Positions 57,866 to 64,000 of a DNA stretch of 64,000 bases are shown piece by piece. Under the pieces are notes generated by a model. That model was not told the origin of the DNA and did no database searches. It worked only from the letters and a program-made list of their open reading frames with translations. Source of the stretch: Erpobdella octoculata (lineage: Eukaryota > Annelida > Clitellata > Hirudinida > Erpobdellidae); NCBI GenBank assembly GCA_963978895.1, contig OZ022239.1, forward strand, positions 31,916,017 through 31,980,016, given 5' to 3'. Both the position numbers and the translations under genes were made by a program. Position 1 is the first letter of the stretch; every line of letters begins with the position of its first letter.

Positions 57866-58089
57866 CAGTGGCGTAGCCAGGGTTTCCAGCGATCGTGGCA
57901 GAAACCTTCAACAAAGTTCAATGACGAGGAGATCAAAATAATTTACTTTTTTAAAATTGTTTGTCCCTTTAACCACCCATTCGTTACTTGAAATAAAACC
58001 AACTCATTGTGGGCAAACATGTTTGAAAGAATAAAACAGTAGTGGAAATCGTGGAGCCTAAGCGCATTAGCTGCCTGGTTCATAGCACT
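57866..58089. other. hAT-like terminus and non-coding DNA
   Basis: CAGTGGCGTAGCCAGGG at 57,866 looks like a hAT end; no partner end or transposase is seen. Confidence 0.45.
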
Positions 58090-58433
58090 CGGTGTTAGCT
58101 GGTTAATTTTATTATTAGTGTTAAGCATTGTTTGACCATTTTTTACCTAGTCTTATGAATCTGATTTTTACCCTTTTAAAACTTGCATTTACAAAATTGT
58201 TCACGTGTAGGTTGTTTTTGTATACATTTCCAACTCCGTGTATTCGAGGTGGTACGAGTCATCCTCGGCGTCGCTGTTATTTTAAAATTTTCTTATGCTC
58301 GACTTCTTCAACAGGTGCTTACACGTGTGCTCATGTTAAAAAAAACAGTTTTTTAAGTAAATGTTTTTTTGAAAATAATTTTGAAAAAGATGAAGAAAAA
58401 AAATTTATCTATATATATGAAAATGAGTGTTTG
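58090..58433 (-). pseudogene. Relic D: promoter and intron scrap of a fourth PAN-like gene
   Basis: 58,110-58,180 resembles intron 2 of gene B, and directly beyond it 58,185-58,433 is closely similar to the gene A promoter flank (8,040-8,292), including 'ttcacgtgtaggttg' and 'aggtggtacgagtcatcctc'. Exons 1 and 2 are missing between them, so a deletion joined intron to promoter. The TATA box has mutated ('tttttgtata'). Confidence 0.65.
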
Positions 58434-58681
58434 TATGTATGTATGTATGTATGTATGTATGTATGTATGTATGTATGTATGTATGTATGTATGTATGTAT
58501 GTATGTATGTATGTATGTATGTATGTATGTATGTATGTATGTATGTATGTATGTATGTATGTATGTATGTATGTATGTATGTATGTATGTATGTATGTAT
58601 GTATGTATGTATGTATGTATGTATGTATGTATGTATGTATGTATGTATGTATGTATGTATGTATGTATGTATGTATGTATG
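58434..58681. repeat. (TATG)n microsatellite, 62 units
   Basis: Perfect 248-bp array in the same position relative to relic D as the 916-bp array has to gene A. It is preceded by 'tctatatatatgaaaatgag', a Helitron-like head. Confidence 0.98.
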
Positions 58682-58686
58682 ACATT

Positions 58687-58880
58687 TGATAACCATAAAA
58701 AAAATTTATATATAAGCAAATTTAATTAAATTTTTTATTGGGTTTAAATTTTTAATTTACTAACATATTTCATATAAATTCAAAGGATGTGAAAATTAAA
58801 GTGTGCAATAATTAGTTATTATTATTAAAGAATTTCAGTATACACGACATTTCTTGTGAATTGACGGCCATCGTTGAGAA
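58687..58880. other. AT-rich spacer
   Basis: No feature recognised between the TATG array and the Helitron coding relic. Confidence 0.5.
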
Positions 58881-58903
58881 GTGGTCCTTGCTGTGGATTT
58901 GGC

Positions 58904-59525
58904 TCAAATAGGCATTAAATATGTTCCGGCATCAGTTAAACATCTATCACACTCTTTATCTGATTCGAGAAGGCCTCGTGCCATAGCTGCAGCTTTGAAC
59001 GTTTCGCACAAATTACCATCAAGCGTACGCAGAAACTCAAAAGTTGTTGCTCTAGGAACATGTAACAGCAGTAATCTCAAGTAAATACGCTCTTCATCCT
59101 TCACGCTCACTGTGTACATTCTCGCAATCGTTTTTTCGCCTCCTCTTTTCCGCTCTTGCCATTGACCACGTACGTACACGAAAAGATAAGGGATATCTGT
59201 GTATAAATGAACTTGTGCCGCTGGATTATTTGTATTGAGCTCGAACCATGATTCAAGTTTCGTTTTTCCAATTCGTGCAGCAAGCAGAGCTTCTTCTTCC
59301 CGACCTTCTTCAAAAACAATTTGCTGCTGATTTGGTAAGTGAACAGGCAATCGCATCACAGAATGCGATCTATCGTGCATTTTGTATTCTCGCAAACGCC
59401 AAATCGCTTCAGGCGCACTCACGTACCGGCATTCGATGAAATTACTTATTTCATTGTATCGAGGTTCAGGCTGATCATTTGATGTTATAGCAATATTGGC
59501 ACAATCATACCCTTTGAAAATATAT
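58904..59525 (-). pseudogene. Helitron RepHel protein fragment
   Basis: The minus-strand frame reads YDCANIAI, RYNEISNFIECRYVSAPEAI, LPNQQQIVFEEG, YTDIPYLFVY, GEKTIARMYTV, ERIYLRLLLLHVPRATTFEF and AAAMARGLLESDKECDRCL. These are characteristic of the segment between the Rep nuclease and the helicase of Helitron proteins. The Rep HUH motif and helicase are absent: the 5' side is cut by a LINE poly(A) at 59,553, and the frame fails after TYLMPI at 58,904. It may be a source of the small Helitrons in the window. Confidence 0.85.
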
Positions 59526-59664
59526 TTGACGAATTTCAGAGAAGTGGAACATTTTTTTTTTTTTTATTATAGTTTATAGTCTTTTACACCATGTGTTTTA
59601 AGACGCGAAAACAAAATCAAAATGAAAAAAATACTTATTTACACTAAATAATTTTTCTCTATAT

Positions 59665-60045
59665 TTACAGTTCTTTAGGATTAGTTTGTATCCATTTATA
59701 GATGATGTCGTGGCATATTTCCGAGTTCAGTATGGTTTGGAGTGTAGTTGGTTTTTGGATCCTTTTACAAAAGTTCCCAAGTTCCATTCCTAGTTGTGTC
59801 GTTTCTTTGCAGTGCAGCAACCAGTGCTTGATTGTTTCCTCTGTTCCGCAGGTTTCGCACAAGCCTGTCTCATGAAGATTCATTCTCTTCAAATTTTGTT
59901 TCAGCCGACACTTTCCAAGTCGGAGTCGGGAAATGATGACTTCCTTTTTTCTGTTTGTTGTCTTGAATTTAATTTTATTTGAGACTTTTTTTTCGAGAGA
60001 CCAGTAGTGTGACTTTCTTGAGCAGAGTCCCATCTGGTCTGCCAT
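59665..60045 (-). pseudogene. LINE C-terminal knuckle
   Basis: Reads EVIISRLRLGKCRLK, then ETGLCETCGTEETIKHWLLH followed by C, a Cys-Cys-His-Cys cluster usual at the end of I-clade ORF2. It ends TNPKEL and TAA, about 100 bp before the poly(A). Confidence 0.8.
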
Positions 60046-60908
60046 TCGTTCAAAAGCTCTCTGCGTATTGTTCTTTTTATGTCAAATATCTCTGGCATAA
60101 TCTCAATCTCTATTTCGGGATGTTTGGTGGCTTCTTTGGCAAGGCAGTCTGCCATTTTATTTCCACCTATGCCCACGTGGCTAGGTACCCAAATCAGGGT
60201 AATTGTTTTCCCTTCTTTTGAGAGGTTGGATGCTAGTGTTAGGACTGATTCCACAAGAGCAGATTTTTTAGCATTTGCGGAATTTTTCAATGATATCATA
60301 GAGCTATATGAATCCGTAAATAGGGCTATGTTATGTGGACCGTCTGGTTGTGCCATCCACTCCAAGACGCATTTTATAGCTGTTAGCTCAGCCGTATAAA
60401 TACTAACGTCATTCGTGACTCTCTTAGCTATTTTCATATCTTTTTCCGGGATATAAATTCCCACAGCTGCTACATTGTCTATCTTAGATGCATCTGTGTA
60501 CATATGTGTCGAATCTGTATATGTAGCAATCAGTTCCTTAGCTCTTTGGACAATTGACGGATCATACTTTTTTAACCCCACCAGCCCTTCGTTAAAAAGA
60601 GGTGGAATAAGTTTCCATGGTGGAGTTAGAGAAGGAGTTAAGGGGACTGGATTGAATTTGTCAACTATTTTGTTCAATGCCGTTGTTCTTTTGGCTGCTG
60701 GATGTTCAGCTTCTTTCACTTTTCTGTGAAAGAACCATCGCCATTTAACCCCTTCTTGTCCTCTGGGGGGTACAAAGACGTCTTTTGTCGGATGGTTTGG
60801 AATGATCTTGGTTTTAGTGGCAAGGTTTGTAATTAACATCTTTCGTCGTATATCGAGTGGAGGATCTCCGCATTCTATTTGTAGAGCGGCCAAACTGGTT
60901 CCAACCAT
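59901..60908 (-). pseudogene. LINE RNase H region
   Basis: MYTDASKIDNVAAVGIYI gives the first catalytic Asp, AELTAIKCVLEWM the Glu, ALFTDSYSSMISL the second Asp, and WVPSHVGIGGNKMADCLAKE the His and last Asp. All RNase H residues are in place. A frameshift between about 59,990 and 60,045 separates it from the C-terminus. Confidence 0.87.
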
Positions 60909-60956
60909 TGCCCCGCAAGCTGTTTTTAAGGCACTATATTGGATTTTCTCGAGTCT

Positions 60957-62366
60957 TTATTTTTGAGATTCTGATGCACTGTCAAATGCTTCGCAGCCAA
61001 ACTCCATCACTGACCGTATGGCGCATCGGTAGAAAAGCATCAGTGTTTCTTTGCCGCATCCCCAGCTTTGTCCTGTTAGGCATCGCATGATATTTAATCT
61101 TTTTTTGCAACGATCAACGATCTTATCAATGTGTTTTTTCCAGGTTAATTTTGAGTCAAATATTATACCGAGAAATGTAGCTTCGCTCTTCCAGCTGATT
61201 TTTTTGTCATCCATACAAATAGGTAGGGAATTTGTTCGGAATTCATTGTATTTTGTAAAACAGACTGCTACCGATTTCTCGGTTGACAGTTTGAATCCCC
61301 AATTGAGGAAGAATGTTTGGATTTCGTTTAATCGAGTCTGTAAGCAGTTTCGCATAGTATGTGGATCTTTTCCTGAAATCTATATTGCTACATCGTCCGC
61401 AAATATAGATGTCCGAATTCCATGGATTTCTTGACAAGGGATGTCGCTCATCATAACAATGAACAAAAGGGGGCTCAGGACAGAACCCTGCGGGGTACCA
61501 TTTTCCAACAATACCGGGTCTGACAACGTGGATCCCACACGAACCATGGCCTCTCGATTATTCAAGAAGCTATGGATCCATTTTAAAATCTTTCCTCTGA
61601 CACCAAGCTTTTCAAGCTTCAACAAAAGCCCCTCTCGCCACATTAGATCGAAGGCTTTTTCTAAGTCCAGAAAGACCGCCAGTGTCCCACCCTTATTCCA
61701 CATCGAGCGTTTAATATCGTTTTGTAGTCTAAGGATGTGATCTGTACATCCTCTTCCTTTCCTAAAGCCTGATTGTTCACGGTTTAAGAGGTTATTTTGC
61801 TCCAGGTAGAACCTTAACCGATTTGCAATAATTCTTTCAGTAATCTTGCACAATGAAGATGTTAGGGAAATGGGTCGATATGAGTTGGTGTCTGCAGAAT
61901 TTTTTCCCGGTTTTAGTAGCGGAACAATTATGGATTGCTTCCATAGTTTTGCTACCTCTCCTTTGGACCAAGATAAGTTTATAAGATCTAAGAGCTTATT
62001 GAGACCTATCTCGTCAATTTGTCTTAGCATCTCATAGCAGAGATTGTCTGGACCTGGAGATTTGCCGTTTGCACTCTGCATCAGAGCTTCCGTAAATTCT
62101 TTTAAGGAAATTTCTGTGTTTAAATCATGTGGGTCGTTTTCGCAAGAAATGCCAGATCTGATGGTAAAGGTAATTTCTCTTTTCAGAGCCTCTTTCCTTT
62201 GAATAAATCTTAGGTCAAGATTTTTGTCTGATGAGTTTTTTGCGATGGCAGTTGCTAACGCATTCGCTTTGTCTTTGTCAGAATATGCGGTTTCATTTTC
62301 ACTCAGTTTCAGCGCTGGAACGTTAAAACCTGCATGTGTGGGACCATATTTTTCACCGCTTTCCAC
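60957..62366 (-). pseudogene. LINE reverse transcriptase, split by a stop
   Basis: The frame 62,366-61,380 reads PGPDNLCYEMLRQ, YRPISLTSSLCKITERI, FLDLEKAFDLMW, ENGTPQGSVLSPLLF and FADDVAI with the catalytic ADD. A TAG follows at once; the same frame resumes to 60,957 with WGFKLSTEKSVAVCFTK and FLGIIFDSKLTWKKHI. A second in-frame stop follows ASESQK. Both look like single-base changes. Confidence 0.87.
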
Positions 62367-63922
62367 ATGGTAGTCTGACTAGAGTGTGAGTTAAGAGAGC
62401 TACAGAATGTTCGCCAATAGTTCTCTTTTGCTGTCCTCAATATCTTCTGTGCGATTTGTTTGAGTTCTCGATACCGTTCAAAGCCAGTCGTAGTATACTC
62501 TTTCCGAAGTGAGTATAAGACTTTGTTTTTTGCTTTGATTGCGCTTTCACATTCATCATTCCACCATGGTACTGGCCTAAGTCCTGATCGTCTTCCATTT
62601 TTGGTTGGTATTGATGCTATGGCTACTTTGTTCAGACCTTGCGTTAACAGGTTTGCTGCTTCGTCAACATTTGTGAAAGTTTGGAGTTCATTTAACATTC
62701 CTGTTGAAAGCCGTTGGTATTTGTACCAATCGGCTTTCTCCAGGTTCCATACCTTTCTGTTGTTTACCTCGTAATTGACCTTTTTATTTAGTGTGATCAA
62801 AACCGGGTAGTGGTCACTACCCAGATTTTCATCTAACACCTTACACAAGGCTTTTTGGGATAAAGAAGGAGAGCACATTGCTAAATCTATAGGAGTTGTC
62901 CTTCCGCTGGGAGTCAGGTGGGTACCTGATCCGGAAAAAAGGGCAACAAGGCCATACTGGTCTAACAATTTCTCAATTAATTTACCTCTGTTATCTGAAG
63001 TTTCAGCACCGAAAACAACAGAGTATGCATTGAAGTCACCTAATACAATTGAGTTGGTATAACTGAATGACTTTTCCAGTGTAGTTAGCAGTGTTTGATG
63101 ATTGGCATTTGGTGGAACGTATGCATTGATAATGGTGATGTTTGATCCCTTTGATTCCTGTGCAATGTCCATTCTTTCCACAGCTTGCGCAAACACGAGG
63201 GCGTTCTTTTTGTCTTCTTCCTTCTCAGGACATGATTTGAAACCATGATCTTTGGTGCAAAGTGGACATTTAATTGCATTTCTGCAATCCTTTGCTTTGT
63301 GACCAAAACCGTTGCATTTGAAACAACGAAGTGGTTCTTGTACATAGGGGCGTGTACGAAAAACTAAGTAGGCGAATCTAACTCTTTCCGGTGCTTCGCC
63401 TTTGGGGTATGTAAGAATTACAGCCGTTGTTGTGCTCACTACTCCTTTTATCTTTTTAGTAATTCGATACGCAGTTGTACTCCCGGTCGATGCCTTGATG
63501 TCTTCGGTTGTCAGTTCCAGGGGAACCCCTGTAATGACAACCTTTGAAACAGGTTCGGGTCTTGTCTTGAATACCTTAACTGGGTAGTTTTCTACTTTGG
63601 ACAAAGAGAAAACATTCTTTTTTTCTTTTGCCGAAAGGACAAGCACACCTAACCTTGACCCTCGGGCTTTTATTTCTACTATTCGACCAAATAAAGTGTC
63701 AAAGAATTTTTGCACTTTAAATGGGTCGACAAGTTTTTTGGCCTCAATAATTTGAATCTGAATCATGGCTGCTTCCGAAGTTTGTGGAACTTCCGTACTT
63801 GGAGATTGTTTATCATTTCCATGAAAGCGTTTATTTGCTGGTTCACTTTGCTGCTCCGTGATTTCCAAGCTTCGAACTCTTTTTTTTCTTTTTTCCCAAT
63901 GTCTCCCAAACGTTTCTATCAT
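62309..63922 (-). pseudogene. LINE Gag-like region fused in frame to endonuclease
   Basis: About 537 codons. The N-terminal part has the knuckles CFKCNGFGHKAKDC and CPLCTKDHGFKSC. Some 30 residues later NITIINAYVPPN, LGDFNAYS and SDHYPVLI are from the middle and end of an apurinic-type endonuclease, then PWWNDECESAIK from the linker to reverse transcriptase. The first half of the endonuclease, with its catalytic Asn and Glu, is missing, so an internal deletion joined ORF1 to ORF2. Confidence 0.82.
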
Positions 63923-64000
63923 GTTTTTGATTTTCCAACACGACAGTATTCGTTCTTTCCTCCATCGGTTTTTCGTTCTTTGAATTGGAAGCCACTTTCT

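Larger units (their letters stand above)
59553..64000 (-). mobile_element. I-clade LINE with RNase H, inserted in a Helitron
   Basis: Minus strand, poly(A) tail seen as a T-run at about 59,553-59,566, continuing past the right window edge. Domains in order: CCHC Gag-like, truncated endonuclease, reverse transcriptase, RNase H, C-terminal CCHC-like knuckle. RNase H after the reverse transcriptase marks the I/Nimb/Ingi group. Two in-frame stops, at least one frameshift and one internal deletion show that the copy is dead. Confidence 0.9.

Overview
This window is animal nuclear DNA that is AT-rich, rich in microsatellites and crowded with mobile elements. I judge it a non-model invertebrate, plausibly a lophotrochozoan, from the mix of elements (Ty3-type LTR elements, L2/CR1, Rex1-like and I-clade LINEs, hAT elements, Helitrons, Penelope-like pieces) and from intron-containing secreted-protein genes. 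The phylum cannot be fixed from the sequence alone. There are no bacterial features, no CRISPR array and no convincing tRNA or rRNA gene.

The only host-type genes I recognise are three tandem paralogues on the minus strand: gene A (3,971-8,019), gene B (33,981-36,781) and gene C (50,109-55,598). The layout is a signal-peptide exon followed by six exons, each encoding one six-cysteine PAN/Apple-like module with the hallmark CW...HYTDxGLD...CxxxC...KCW...C. All introns I could place are phase 1, so every module exon except the terminal one is symmetric. A TATA box lies about 55 bp upstream of each ATG. The promoters, introns and 3' flanks are also duplicated, so whole genes were copied. A relic fourth copy (promoter plus an intron scrap) lies at about 58,090-58,681. 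Each copy is damaged differently: A has a 4-bp insertion in exon 5; B has a 1-bp deletion in exon 5, and its exon 6 end and exon 7 are replaced by about 3 kb of transposable elements; C has a lost acceptor and a premature stop in exon 7.

Between the copies lie layers of mobile DNA. Region 11,859-23,812 holds three related or nested LTR elements: an old one lacking pol (LTRs about 6% diverged, with an L2 LINE inside its 5' LTR); a young, nearly intact one of 5.3 kb (216-bp LTRs, one difference, one frameshift) inside the 3' LTR of the first; and a minus-strand relic whose pol is replaced by a long acidic ORF. Two of these carry a SAP-like motif at the N-terminus of Gag. A Helitron family, defined here by A|TC...CTAG|T ends and confirmed by an empty site, accounts for many of the TA arrays and apparently seeded the long TATG arrays upstream of gene A and the relic copy. 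A protein-coding Helitron fragment at 58,904-59,525 shows that RepHel elements existed in this genome. Penelope-like inverted-repeat loci with a hammerhead-like motif lie at 26, 31.5-32.6, 33.4 and 43 kb. An 802-bp hAT element with a perfect 8-bp target duplication interrupts a gene of an unrecognised family (HEEADT motif plus CXC domain) at 45.95-47.9 kb. The window ends in a degraded I-clade LINE (59,553 to the edge) with RNase H and an in-frame gag/endonuclease fusion.

The items most worth a second look are the six-module PAN gene family with independent lesions in the same symmetric exon, the Penelope-like inverted repeats with a covarying ribozyme-like hairpin, the LTR relic with an acidic ORF in place of pol, and a 34-bp exact copy of a PAN exon transplanted to 45,549.
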